From contig NW_017264201.1 of NCBI RefSeq assembly GCF_001619985.1, positions 310,001 through 374,000 of the forward strand: a stretch of 64,000 nucleotides of DNA. Reading direction: 5' to 3'. This DNA is from Xylona heveae TC161 (lineage: Eukaryota > Ascomycota > Xylonomycetes > Xylonales > Xylonaceae). Positions 22,414 through 33,767 of this stretch are shown here, piece after piece. The position numbers and the translations under genes are program-made. How positions within the stretch are numbered: position 1 is the stretch's first letter; the number at the start of each line of letters is the position of its first letter. The notes below the pieces were generated by a model. The model was not told where the DNA came from and searched no databases. It saw only the letters and a program-made list of their open reading frames with translations.

Positions 22414-24955
22414 CTATGTACCGAACCTGGCACTGGCACTGGGACTAGCAGTACGGATCCCGCTCGTCGTGATACTAAATTCAATGCCCCGCGTGCCGTC
22501 ATGCGGGGCCGCGTAGCTCGCGTAGACGAGTTTGAAGTAGCGTCGCCAGTGCGCGCGGGCGGGGGCGGTGGGGTGCGTGTCTGTTTCTGGGGCTCGTTGA
22601 TGATGCTGATGATGTTGGGTTGTCTTGTCGTCGTCTCTTTGTTCCTCGTGCTTTTTGGCGTCGTTGGTATCGAGGTTGTGTGCATCATCAGTGGCAGCGC
22701 CGTTTGCATCGACGTTGGCCGCAACAGCCTTGTTGGTATCGAGTTTGTCTTCATTAACAGTGGTAGAATCGATGAGGTTGATAGGGGCAGAGGTAGGATC
22801 GACAAGTGTGATAGAAGGGACAGAAGGAGCAGGAGCAGACACAACTGCAGTAAGACCCTCAAGGCGGGAAGCACTATCGTTGCCCTGGCCCTGAGGTACA
22901 TCTTGTTTGGAAAATGGGACTGTCGTATCATTAAGCACGTTGGAACCATGCTGTGATAACTGTGGAGATGCATGTAGAGGGTCAGCGTGAGAGGAAGGTT
23001 TAGATGGAGACGGAGCCTGAGATTGTTCTGGCTGCGTAGAAGCGATGGGTTTGACAGTGGCAGCGGGGACTGCTGGATGTGGCTGTGGTTGTGATAATGC
23101 CAGTTCGTCTTCGTCATCTTCGTCGTCATTGTCATGATCGATCTGACGAGGATGCTGTTCCTCTTCCTCTTCGTCCTGCGACTGATTCTCGTCTTCCGAG
23201 TCTTCGATTTGACTTGACTGTATCGTTTTAGACGTGGCTGAATTGTCTAAAGTCGGTATTGGTCTCGAATCAGAGGCCTGACGCGTAGGTGAGACGAGTG
23301 GAGGCCGGTCTGGAGAAAGCGGCGGCGGCGAAGAGAGTGGAGATGACGATGACGAGGACGGCGAGGAGTGAGGGATGGCGGAATCATCGGTTTTCTTGTC
23401 CGCAGATGGAATCTTCTTATGGCCATCATGTAACCCAACGGAATTAGTCGTTCTCTCTATCTGACCCATGTTATCCGTCTTACTCGCAGGACAAAAGTCC
23501 CTGCGTATCTTAGCCGGCGGGGGCGATGGTGGTGGGGGTGATGAGCCAAGACGGACGGTTCGACCGTGATAAGCTTCATCCTCCCTCCTTCTCTTAGACA
23601 CATACACTGGCTCCCGGATGAGTGCGATTCGGGCTGATATCTGCTGTGCCCACACAAGTCCCAGAGCAGGAGTCTTCATATCTTGTCTTGTCCATCGCAA
23701 ATCTCCCCATCCTGTAAACCAACGCTGTTGGTGGTCCAGCGTCATGGGGTCTGCGGTGGGAGTCGATGTGGACGTGGGCGTCGCTGCAAACGGCGGGACC
23801 AAACCTCCGGCTCCCATGGTTGAGTCTGGTAGGACGAATGGTGAAGGTGACGAGGGCGGTAAAGGCGAAGAAGATGATGGAAGACCAAGCCCACCACCAC
23901 CACCACCACCACCATTGGGTCGCCATTGCGAGGACGATGGCAATCCTCCTCCTCCAGCCTGTGATGCTTGGAAAGCATGTTGTGACGACGGTGCTAATGT
24001 AGGCGCATCAAATCTATCCGCTACCTGATTAGCTACTACGACGGCCAGGTTCTCTGACTGCGCCAGCTCGCGCAACATATACCCAAGCCGCGCCAGATCG
24101 CCAGATCGCTGCGCCATGGCTGCAGCGTGCCTGCTACCGAGTCCCCCATGGGCCAATTCAGCGCGATAGTTGGCTGCGACACTATCCAGTACTACGAGGC
24201 CAATTCCATGTCGTCGCACTGCAACGGGGAGTTGGTATCGTAATATGTGTTCTTGAGATTCGAGGTCGGGGGTTTGAATGGCCAGGACGCGCTCGAGGGA
24301 AGGTTTTCGATCGGCAGGCAATGCAGATAGCACCGGGTGAGCGCGAAGAAGCTGCGACAGACGCTGCGTAGACAATGGCGCTTCTGTGGAAATGTATAAT
24401 GCTCTTTTACCAAGACCGTGGGGTGCAGGTAGCTGGGTTGATAGGAGAAGCGTCAAAAGAAACTGAGTCTTGCCGGCACCACTGCGAGTCAATTAGCTCT
24501 TGTTACCGATAGGGCACGTAGCAATTATAATACCTTTCTCCAGTAAGCTCCGAGATGTAGCCTGTTGGGAATCCCCCGCCCAGCGCGGCATCCAATTGCT
24601 CGTCGAGCGTACTAATGGTCTGAGGAGCTCGCGCCGCGTCCAGTCCATTCTTTCTCAGTAACCTGCCCTTTTGCGCGGTGCCGTTTGACGTGCTCGTGCC
24701 ATTGCTATTTCCCGTTTGAATGGCATTTCGATTCTCCGCCTGAGTGCCCAAACCCAACTCGCCTTGTAGTGCGTCCAAGACAGCGCTCGCCAATCGTCTC
24801 ACATCGAGCAAGGGCACTTGCGCCCGCTTTGCAATCTCTAGTGCATCAAGTGTAATTAGATCCGTAGTCGAGATACGGTTCTTTTCGAGCGACGGAAGTA
24901 GGTGTGTATATGACCGTATTGAAAAGTCAGGAAGAATATTCAGCAAGTCGGTCAT
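22414..24955 (-). CDS. RAD57: Rad57-like RecA/Rad51 paralogue with a large disordered insertion
   Basis: 829-residue recombination mediator homologue; in yeast, Rad55-Rad57 stabilises Rad51 filaments. Exons: 24955-24534 and 24481-22414, separated by a 52-nt intron that completes Walker A (GESGAGKTQFLL, about residues 139-150). The N-terminal helical domain precedes it. The core continues with ALYISTEAP, Walker B GLVVLDSVAANYRAE near residue 236, VVVANQVADRF, and LGLVWAQQISARIALIRE near 425. From about residue 440 to 780 the sequence is Ser/Pro/Asp/Gln-rich and low in complexity, then a short conserved-looking end (RRYFKLVYASYAAP) returns. Rad57 proteins usually have about 460-550 residues, so roughly 300 residues are extra. 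A poly-Gly/Ser insertion also splits the core near residues 270-310. The promoter carries an E2F-like site. Confidence 0.87.
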
Positions 24956-25394
24956 CAGTTTCGAGATTGGAGTGAATCGTCCAATTTGTTTATAGAGTTG
25001 GAGCGCGTCGGCGCCAAAATCTGGGGTTCAATTTAGTCGGCGTTAGATTCCCGATTTCCGACAGACGCGCGCTGGCGCCCTCCGCCTATCCAGTATATTA
25101 CTACACAATACACCTTAAGACATGAGAGGATGCAACATCATGTTTTGTTTCAATTAAAGCATCGACAAAACACAGATATTCTAAAGTTGGTTTGTGCATT
25201 CTCGTATTCAGAGTGTCTTGCTTCGAATTCAGTTCTCCCCTTATCCCTTTCCTTTGTCTGAATATACGTTAGCATACGGAGTACTCTTACTTCTGTTTCA
25301 TTTATCATTGTCCATCCAAGAAATATCCTGAAAGCACTAAAGACTACGTGAGCCCACAATTGTCAAACAAACAGCAAAGCAACATCGAAATTGA
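24956..25394. promoter_or_regulatory. Rad57 promoter region
   Basis: 439 bases between the Rad57 start and the stop codon of the next minus-strand gene. On the Rad57 sense strand, TTTGGCGCC (25018-25010) matches the E2F/MBF-type consensus TTTSGCGC, and a second GC-rich ACGCGCGC stretch lies near 25065. Such sites mark G1/S-controlled DNA repair genes in many eukaryotes; regulation here is inference. Confidence 0.5.
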
Positions 25395-26277
25395 CTACGT
25401 CTTTCCTCTTCTTTTTCTTCCCTCCGCTCTTCCTTTTCCTACACCTCTTTCTCTCCCCGTTCCTCTTTTTCTTCCTTTCCCTCCTCTTCCTCCTTTTCCC
25501 CTCCTTCCTTTTTTCCCTGCCTTTTCTCCTTCTTCCTTTTCCTCACTTCCTTCTACTTCTCCTCGTGCTGCTTCTCGAAATAGTTGTTCTGCTTCTTCAA
25601 GTAGTTTTTTCGCTTCTTCAACTTGTTTTCCCGCTTCAAGCTCATCATCCTTGGACTGGTCGCGCTGAGATGCATACTTTGCCCTCTCGCGCTGCACCGC
25701 GTCATCGTAATAGGTTTGGATTGTCTGCGCTGGCACATCCGTCATATTTTCTACCTTGGTCATCAATAACTCGAAGGGCATTGACTCCATTTGATCTTTC
25801 TCAAGAGGATTGAACAACTGATGGTCGGATACCTCGCGTCCATCGGCATTTTCGAAACGTTGGTCTGGTTGAATAAAGGCGAAAATGCTGTACCATTCAT
25901 TGACTTGATCTGGATCAAGTCTTCTGGCGTCTACGACATTCCCGATATAATCAAATTGGCGCAGCACTCCATCAGATCCAATGACTTTGCAGCCAAGGTC
26001 ATCACGCATTGAACTGGACACCTCCATGACTGGCCGGCTTGTCGATGACAGTACAGGACCGTCGAGCTCAGATCCAGCAGTGGCAGGTGTAGACAATACT
26101 CCCGCGGCTTCCGAATCCGATCCAGCAGTGGCTGATGTAGACGATAACACCGGGGCTTCCGACTCAGATTCTGCGGTAGCGGGTGTCGCCGGCTTTTCGT
26201 TCTGAGATTTTTCGCTCTGAGATGGGTGAGTATCTCTACACGCACAAGCAGCTGATAAGTCCCAAGGAGCATACCAT
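25395..26277 (-). CDS. Unrecognised protein: acidic repeats, coiled coil, Lys/Gly-rich tail
   Basis: I do not recognise this 274-residue protein. Proposed exons: 26277-26275 (only the ATG) and 26216-25395; the 58-nt intron has GTATGC and TCAG ends. Without that intron the first ATG would be at 26150. Residues 5-65 hold three imperfect copies of a Ser/Ala/Thr/Gly unit (LSSTSATAGSDSE type). Residues 75-105 contain CKVIGSDGVLRQFDYIGNVV, faintly similar to repeats in fungal LEA-like proteins. Residues 150-215 are a charged helical segment (EAGKQVEEAKKLLEEAEQLF). The last 55 residues are almost purely Lys, Gly, Arg and Glu, as in nucleic-acid-binding or nucleolar tails. It faces away from the equally unrecognised gene at 26778, with 500 bases between. 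Confidence 0.55.
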
Positions 26278-26777
26278 GATGGGTTGACAAGAAGTAAAAC
26301 AGAATGAGATTGCCGGTGTACAAATCTTAAAGGTAGGTCAGGGGATCCAGAAAATGGATAGTGTTTTGATATTACTTCTGAACACTGATGGTATCAAAAC
26401 CCCCCTTTTTGGAGATATTGTATCAATTTTCTTTTTCTTTGTGGGTTTCGAAATAGAGAATTAATACATGTTCAATGATATAAGTCGTTTGTTTGGCCGT
26501 GTCTGCTGAAATAGTGTTTCAGGAAGGAGCTCTTATGAAGGGCTCCGTGTGATGAAGCGTATATTTAGTCGCGACAACGCGCCTTCCCAAACCATGTTTC
26601 TAACCAGCGCGGCACTTTCTGTCAACTTTGGTTTCCTACGACAAAAGCATTATTTACATTATGGACTTTGTTACTGCAAGAATCAGATTCCCAAAGCTTC
26701 ACCTGCCGTTGGCAAGCTCGAAAATCCATCTCTGTGCTTTCTGATAAGCACTTGAGAGTGGATATACTGGTCATAAG
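26278..26777. promoter_or_regulatory. Shared upstream region of the two unrecognised genes
   Basis: 500 AT-rich bases between two divergent predicted starts. No recognised motif. Confidence 0.35.
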
Positions 26778-28628
26778 ATGGCTGATCCGCACATCACTCA
26801 CATTAAAAACAGCAAATTGCGCATGCATCTCCGATGGGCGATACGGAGGATAAAAGCCTTAAGACTTCGAATCAGGGACAACGAGTTTACATACTCTGTG
26901 CGTCACCTTTTCATTATTCCTCACGGGCCATGATACTTGTTTCATACCGTCGATTTTCAAATCCATCTTCCTTTTCCCAGACGGCCCTTACATCAGTCCA
27001 CAGTCTGAGCAAATGAATTTGCAGATGAGAACTTTGTAAAGAAGTATACTGACACGTTTGCTACCCAGATATGGAGATATCCTCCTAATCCCAAAGCACA
27101 CCACCTCCGCGACTCGTTTCTCGACGATCTCGAATCCGTATACAATTGCCTGAAGGACGGAGAATACCCACTTTGTGAAATCTATGCTTGTCGACTTCTT
27201 CCCAAGAGCAATATACCTCTGAACAGACACGTTCTTTGCGGATTCGAAGTCCATACCGATCAGCATTCTTCCAGTGATGATTCTATTGATAATGATGAGA
27301 GCATTATCCAAACCGACGGCACTATTCAATATGAGGAGGACTTTACAAGCGGATCCGAGATCCAGAGCAGCTCCTCATGTGAAATCATTTCCGACTTTAT
27401 CGACGGGAGGACAAGAACCAGCATCGAGAAATGGAGGCGTGGGGTGCGGAATGTCAGTAACTTGACAAATGTCAGCACGGAGTCTCTCGCAAGCAACAAT
27501 ACTCAAATCCATCACAACATTTATAATCTGGATATCGACAATGAGGAACAGCCGGAAGAATTACAAAACACTGAGAATGAAGAATCGTCGTACCCTGAAG
27601 CTCAGGAGTTCGAAAATATTCAGGGAACAAGTGCAGACTTTAACAGCCACTACGACAGTAGCCCAGCAACTTATTTCAACTCTGGAGAATACGAGAGTAA
27701 CCATACCACAGCACACACTCTCGAGGGCAACAATGATCGTTTCAACCAGACAAACTCCTCAACTCCACAAATCACTCCGTCCCCCGAGCCCGCGAATCAA
27801 GCTCCTCCTTGGTCCGCTGACCATCCCAAAACACCACTCCATCAACTCCTCACAAGGGCACTAGCTACCAGCAACAGCGGCTCTTCCACGCCAATCACCC
27901 CTTCTGTTCAGTCGGCCGAATCAGGGAGTACATGCATCCACTACGAGGTTTTGGCCGGCACACCTACGCCTCTGCCTCTGTCTATGCCTATGAATGTGCC
28001 TAGCGACCAAGACTTGAGCCCAAGCCCAAGCCCAAGCCCACACGGCCTTCCTCAAAGCACCCTAGATTTCGAATACTCTCCCCAAGCCTTCGAAACCCTC
28101 GAAACCCTCGAAAACCTCGAAACCCTCGAAACCCTCGAAGGTGCCGACTCCCATGACATGTCCAATTCCATCGAACCTGAACCCGAAACATCCGCCGATG
28201 CGGATACCAACCCCATCATACCCATTGACTGGCGTCTCGCATGGCACACTCTCACCGTCTACCTCCCTTACACCCTAGTGCCCGAACTCGAAGACTACCT
28301 TGCGCACATACACGCCAAATGCCAACGATACGAGGAAACATGGCTCCCGATCTTCCATAAACGCGACCAGGAGTATCGCGAAAACCAACGGCGCAAAGAA
28401 CAGGACGCTCCCCCTGGTAGTGCTTTCAATTACAAATATAAAGATAAAATTGGCTGGCCGCTCGATCGGAAAGAATTGCACGCTACGACGACGCGTCAGG
28501 AACGCTTGCTGGCCTTTGCGGGAATGAATGGTAGTGGTCTAGGTGGTTATAGTCGGCCGCAGGAACCACAGATGCCTTTTGAGGAAATGAATGGGCGGCA
28601 GCAGTTGAGGGCCTTTTTTGGGTTCTGA
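26778..28628 (+). CDS. Unrecognised protein with ETL repeat, low-complexity middle
   Basis: I do not recognise this gene. The long frame 27069-28628 has no in-frame ATG until far downstream, so an upstream exon is required. The best fit is 26778-26897 (40 codons, MADPHITHIKNS start, basic helical LRWAIRRIKALRLRIRDN) joined to 27069, both at phase 0, giving 559 residues. The 171-nt intron is longish and an internal exon cannot be excluded. The first part of exon 2 looks globular (WRYPPNPKAHHLRDSFLDDL, EYPLCEIYACRLLP). Residues 90-400 are Asn/Ser/Thr/Pro-rich. A 9-nt minisatellite at 28086-28137 encodes ETL/ENL repeats, preceded by SPSPSPSP from a 6-nt repeat. The C-terminus is again ordered (DWRLAWHTLTVYLPYTL, CQRYEETWLPIFHKRDQEY). 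Confidence 0.5.
28086..28137 (+). repeat. Coding 9-nt minisatellite (GAAACCCTC)
   Basis: Five to six copies of GAAACCCTC, one reading GAAAACCTC, in frame and encoding ETLETLENLETLETLEG. Directly upstream a 6-nt unit AGCCCA gives Ser-Pro repeats. Confidence 0.9.
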
Positions 28629-28629
28629 A

Positions 28630-28707
28630 TTTTTTTTTTTTTTTTTTTTTTTTTTTCCCAAAAATTTTTTTTTTTTTTATATTTTTGCCTCCCCCCTTTT
28701 TTAGCTT

Positions 28708-28742
<35 letters not shown>
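28630..28742. repeat. Poly-T tracts
   Basis: Runs of 27 (28630-28656), 14 (28665-28678) and 32 (28711-28742) thymines directly after the stop codon of the plus-strand gene. Exact lengths in such tracts are often unreliable in assemblies. Confidence 0.9.
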
Positions 28743-28776
28743 CCCTTTCATTTTTTACTGTTTTCATCCCTTTTTG

Positions 28777-28809
<33 letters not shown>

Positions 28810-29223
28810 ATTCCCTTCCCGTTTTTCTTCCCGTCTTTCATTTATCATTCTTTACTGTTTCTATCGTTTATATCCCACCAAAAAAAAAAGAGGGGAAAAG
28901 AAAAGAAGGTCGGTGTTCAATTGCCCGTGTTTTCCTTTTTCTTTTCTTTTTTTTTGCAAGTTTTAGGACTATACGCTTCTTGTACCCCTCATACAGGGCC
29001 TTTGTTCACAATTTCACAATATCACAATATAACAATGCCCGTGTCTCTTTCATCTCAATTTTTAAGAATGATATTTACTTGGGTGTATCCTCTTTGAAGA
29101 CAATACTGCGCCTCTACTCGTACCTTTGTACTTCCTGCTGCAACTTCATACTCCGTACTGTATCATGTAGAGCGGCATGCGGTACGTCTACTTGCACTTT
29201 GGAAGTTCTCGGAATCTGAACCC

Positions 29224-29262
29224 TCGGGATCGTCGGGGTCGTCGGGATCGTCGGGATCGTCG
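29224..29262. repeat. Tandem 9-mer GGGATCGTC
   Basis: Four near-perfect copies of GGGATCGTC (one GGGGTCGTC). Confidence 0.85.
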
Positions 29263-29906
29263 GAAGAGCCAAGTCTCGTGTGATATACATGGTGATATTT
29301 ACAGTCATTGTTGCTTCGTCTCTCACCAAAACCAAGGATGTAGCGTCTCACTCAGGAAGTCAGGATGATATGGGGAATCAGGATAACATGGGAAACACAC
29401 AACAGTGTAAAGAAAATGGCAGTAGATTGGATTGACAAATGTAAAACGTAATGGAATTGGTAATTGATATACTTGCTGTACTAATGTACTAATGGACGTG
29501 AGGAGGTAATGGAATTGATGTGATTGATAACACTTAATGTAATTGCAAGACTTGAAGAAACACCCAGGTATGACATTGTCATAAACGAAAAAAAGGAAGA
29601 GAATTGCGTTCCATTTCCTCCGCCTTGTGCTTTTCTCGAAAACTCAAAAAGGCTGACGCCGCGTAACGCCCATTACAAACGCCGATAGAAAGGATCTGTG
29701 GTCTGTTTTTTTTGGAAATAAATGAAACAGAAAGATGGTTGAATGAGGGAGGGGGTGGTATGATATGATATGATGAGAACGGTAGTAGTGAACGAACGGA
29801 CAATAGGAGACAGACTATGGATCATAGGACCGCTGACCACGGACGAAGTGCCATAAGACGAAAGAGTACGGGATGGACAAAGTTCGCATGTACCGCAAAG
29901 ATGAGT

Positions 29907-31547
29907 CTAACGACGACCGCCGGCTTTGCCCATTTGTCGGGCCTTCATGCGACGGAAAGCATCTTCCCCGCTGGCGCCCATTGGTCTGGCGTATGCGCTG
30001 TGAATAGGACCAACGTTGACAGGAGCAATGGTGTATGTGGTGGTACCGGTCTCGGCGCGGGCTCTGTTGGTGTTGCGCACGGGAGCGAGCATGCGCTGGC
30101 GAGCCTCGGCGGCGATTTGTTCGCGGGAAATGTGCGGGACGGCGCGGGAGGGGAGTTTGCTAAAGGTAATAGAGTTAGCCAGTGTCGGTGCCATTTGCGT
30201 ACATAAAAGAGAAATAGAAGGATTGTGAAAAGGGAGGAAAGGGGCGTTGGATTAGGGGAGTCCAAAAGGCAGCTAAATCAAGAACAAGAGGAGGGACCAA
30301 ACATACGTAGGATCATAGGACGCTTCGGCGCGTTCTCTCTTTCGATAATCATCAGTGCGCTTCAGGATAGGTCGAGTCCATTCTCCCAGGAGACGCTCCG
30401 CTTGACGCTTGATACCCGGCTCAGGTCTCTTGCTCTTGGTATAGAACAGGACAACTTTTCCAATGCCGCTTGCCACGAGAGAATCCTTGTTAATGGGCAG
30501 CTTGGCAAGGGCCGCAAAAAGGTCGCGCTGGATATTATATGCCGGGAGACTGCCGTCGTTGAGAGGCTCCAAGAAGAATCGCACCGCCTCGAGGAGGTTT
30601 ACGTCCGGGTCCACAATGTTGTGCTGCAGCGTGTTGCGGTTAAGCAACGCCACGACTTCCGGAAGCATCTTGAGCTTGTGCATGGCGGGTCTGCCAGCGT
30701 CACGGGCGTCGGTATCGGCCTTGGCCGCCTCGGCCATGCGGCGGCGGACGTCTTCGATTTCAGCATCAGCCATGGCTTCGAGATCCTACGCAGACATGTC
30801 AGTATCATCATCATCCTAAGTGAATGTCGTTTTTAAAGCAAGAAAAGATAAACATACGATTCCATCGGCCTTGCGTCTGCGGCGGTTGGGGTTTCGGAGC
30901 GCTTCGTCCATTGCCTTGTCAAGAGCCCGTTTCCGTCCTAAATACCACCGGTTAACTATCATGATATAGAAATGGCTGTGATGAGCCGACTCACTTTCTT
31001 CAGGAGTAAGTGCAGATTCATCCTCGACGCTGGGTCGTCTCGCGCGAGCTCTCTCTTTACGCTCCTTGACCTCCTTGGTCTTTCGGGACCGTTTGCCTTC
31101 AACCTCTTCACCACCACTGAAACCGTCATCTTCGCCCCTTCGCTGACGAGACTTCTTCTCGCGCTTTCCCTCCTTTTTCTTCTTCTTTCCTGATTCTCCG
31201 TCTAAGCCATCGTCGCGCTTCCGCTTGTGTCGGCCCAAGAGAGCGACGTTGCTTTCGTCAACGGCAATAGCGGGACGATCATCGATCGCAATGTTGGCGG
31301 GGTCGAAATCTTCAAATTGCGCTTCGTCAACTTCAGATAGAGCAGACTCATTATCGGAGAGCGCGTCGTCCTGGGCATCGTCCACGGCATTTTGGTCTTG
31401 ATCTTCGACTGCATCCATGTCTTGGTGCGGATCAGCTAGAGGAGGGGCCGGCGAGTCTTTGTCTTCATAGTCTAACGCGGTATCCTGAGGATCATGACCA
31501 GCCTCTGGTATAGGCGAGACTGGGCGGGAATCTGAGGCCGACGACAT
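29907..31547 (-). CDS. IWS1: Transcription elongation factor IWS1/Spn1
   Basis: 454-residue nuclear factor of the Iws1/Spn1 family, which binds Spt6 and RNA polymerase II and contains a TFIIS N-terminal (LW) domain. Exons: 31547-30995, 30937-30858, 30785-30307, 30159-29907; all phases agree. The first 180 residues are an acidic then Lys/Arg-rich disordered region with GRHKRKRDD and a KKKKK run. The conserved core begins with RRKRALDKAMDEALRNPN and EIEDVRRRMAEAAKAD. The LW domain follows at about 235-320 (LPEVVALLNRNTLQHNIVD, NLLEAVRFFLEPLNDGSLPA, GIGKVVLFYTKSKRPEPGIK, AERLLGEWTRPI). The last exon has HISREQIAAEARQRM, also typical. Length agrees with filamentous-fungal Iws1. Confidence 0.93.
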
Positions 31548-32301
31548 GTTGATGAAATAGATAAAGAGAAGAACTCCAATATCCCGGTCAGAGTCGGGAT
31601 CTTGATATTAAAATCAGGACAATGTAATCAGTTTTATCAATCTACCTCACTTGCGTCCTTCACTTTCAAGAGAGAAGGAGCCTAGAGGTGTGTCTCGGAA
31701 ATGCAAAAGTCGCTGCGGTTGAAATGTTGATGATGATAATGCCGGATGAAGCCCCAGAAGCAGCAGCAGCGACTCTCGCCTAGATTTAAATCAAAGGGTG
31801 GCAACTCCAGCCGAGACACCTACAATAGTAGCTGCCTATAGACAGAGTTTATTCACAATATTCACCACCACAAAGAAATCAGTTCCGATGATGTCGTAAA
31901 ATGAATTTGTTCCTAAAAGCCATTGATTTCCAGCCTATTCTACATCTGCTTGAAATTTGATGACTCTGCAAAGTGATTACGCAAGATCTGGTATTATAGT
32001 GACCTGACGCGGAGAGATAATCAAACAAACCAAAAACCACTTGCTAGAAGCAAAACCTCGATAGATTTTTATCATAATTTATGGCCTGAATCTCTTTCAT
32101 TACAGTACTTTCATTCTGAGACAAGTGCAAGGAAAATACAATGACGCGGCAACTATATTTTGTGCTAAAATTGTCACCTCACGACACCATCGGATGAGCT
32201 CATAGCCAACCTCGGCCATTCTGGTAGTGTGCAATATAACCCGACAATGATACGAGCATTCGGCCACCTTGGCCATTCAATAACAACTTTCATTCTTCAA
32301 A
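31548..32301. promoter_or_regulatory. Bidirectional promoter of IWS1 and MFS transporter
   Basis: 754 bases between divergent starts. Contains a CAG trinucleotide run near 31759-31770. No other element recognised. Confidence 0.55.
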
Positions 32302-33767
32302 ATGTCTGGTCCACAAGCACCACCAAGTAACCTGAGGGAAAATGTGCTTCGGGTGCTTTTCATCTCATTGCTGCTAGACTTGGTGCGTCGAGTCGCATTT
32401 CCACGGTTTCCAAGCACATTTCCTTGCTAACTTTGAGAACTTCCCCTAGATTTCCTTTACATTTATTCTTCCGCTTTTTCCAAAATTACTAGAATTCTAT
32501 CGCGAGCTTGAAATCGGACGAGGAGACTCAAATTCAGCTCTTACCCACATCCTCGCCGGCCTTAACGCGTACAAGCAAGCGTTTGCCCGTCCCATTAATG
32601 ACCGTTACGATATTGTCCTCCTGGGCGGCGCTCTCGGTTCACTCTTCTCCTTTCTGCAGTCTATTGCTTCGCCAGTAATTGGACGGTTGTCAGATCGATA
32701 TGGCCGACGCACTGCTCTGCTGTGGTCCATGGTCGGGAATATTATCTCTGTCGCGCTCTGGCTTGTCGCGACCGACTTCCGGACGTTCCTTGCCAGCCGT
32801 GTCGTGGGCGGATTGAGTGAAGGCAATGTGCAGCTAGCGACGGCAATTGCGGCGGATATTAGTGATGAGAAGCAACGAGGGTCAACGATGGCGCTGGTCG
32901 GAGCGTGCTTCTCCATTGCGTTTACCTTTGGCCCTGCTCTTGGCGCTAGCTTGTCCAAGATAACGGTGGTGACTAGCAATCCTTTTGCAGCCGCGGCTGG
33001 CTTCTCACTGTTTTTGATTGTGACAGAAACTATCTATCTCTATGTTTCTCTCCCGGAAACTCTTCCTCAGGTGACTGGGCCAGGCAAAGAGGAGTCGTCG
33101 AGTGAGAAGAAGCCTGAGCCCGCCCACGTACGCACCAACTCGCATGCCTTGCTCAATGCTACACATTTTCTCTTCATTCTGTTCTTTTCCGGCATGGAAT
33201 ACTCTCTCCCATTCATGACCTATGATTTGTTCTCGTACGGCTCGGCGAACTCTGGACGTCTCCTGGGTTTCATGGGCCTCATCGCGTCACTCTTCCAGGG
33301 CGGGGTAACACGGCGACTCCATCCTCTGCGCGCTGTGCAAGCAGGAGTTGTAAGCTGCACAATTAGTTTCTTTCTATTGGGGCAAGTCCGCACTGAAGGA
33401 GGCTTGTACGCGGCTGCGGCACTGCTGGCAGTGACGACAGCAACCGTGGTAACAGGCCTCAATAGCCTCAGTAGTCTTGAGGCGCGTGCTGCAGAGCGAG
33501 GTCAGCGCCTGGGCAATCATCGCAGCTTTGGTAAGTCGTTGACATGGATTCCCTTTTTTACAATCACACTTTTAAGTCACAGAGGACTGACGGCGGGGGG
33601 CTGCAGGTCAAATTGGTCGTGCGCTTGGACCGATCATCTTTTGTTCACTCTACTGGTGGGCTGGCCGAAGCGTGGCCTATCTGGTGGGCGGCATGGGCAT
33701 GTTGGGCGTATGTGGAATCGTGTTTGGCGCTCTCCGTGCTCCTGTTTTGGCAGCAAAGGGGCAATAA
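32302..33767 (+). CDS. Major facilitator superfamily transporter (MFSD10/TetA-like)
   Basis: 440-residue membrane transporter. Exons: 32302-32382, 32450-33530, 33607-33767. The first join gives the first transmembrane helix (VLFISLLLDLISFTFILPLF). The MFS loop 2-3 signature is present as GRLSDRYGRRTALLW. Later helices include VGNIISVALWLVA, LVGACFSIAFTFGPALGA, LNATHFLFILFFSGM, TISFFLLGQV and AYLVGGMGMLGVCGIVFG. About 12 segments are expected. A loop of some 35 residues after helix 6 is Glu/Lys/Ser-rich and cytoplasmic by usual topology. The overall pattern resembles the MFSD10/tetracycline-resistance-like branch found once in most filamentous fungi. Substrate is unknown. The final exon is needed for a complete C-terminal half. 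Confidence 0.88.

Larger units (their letters stand above)
28629..29906. other. Convergent spacer with very long poly-T tracts
   Basis: Starts with T tracts of about 27, 14 and 32 bases (28630-28742), then CTTT repeats near 28776-28806 and a purine patch at 28880-28910. A 9-nt tandem lies at 29224-29262. No gene supported. Confidence 0.65.
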
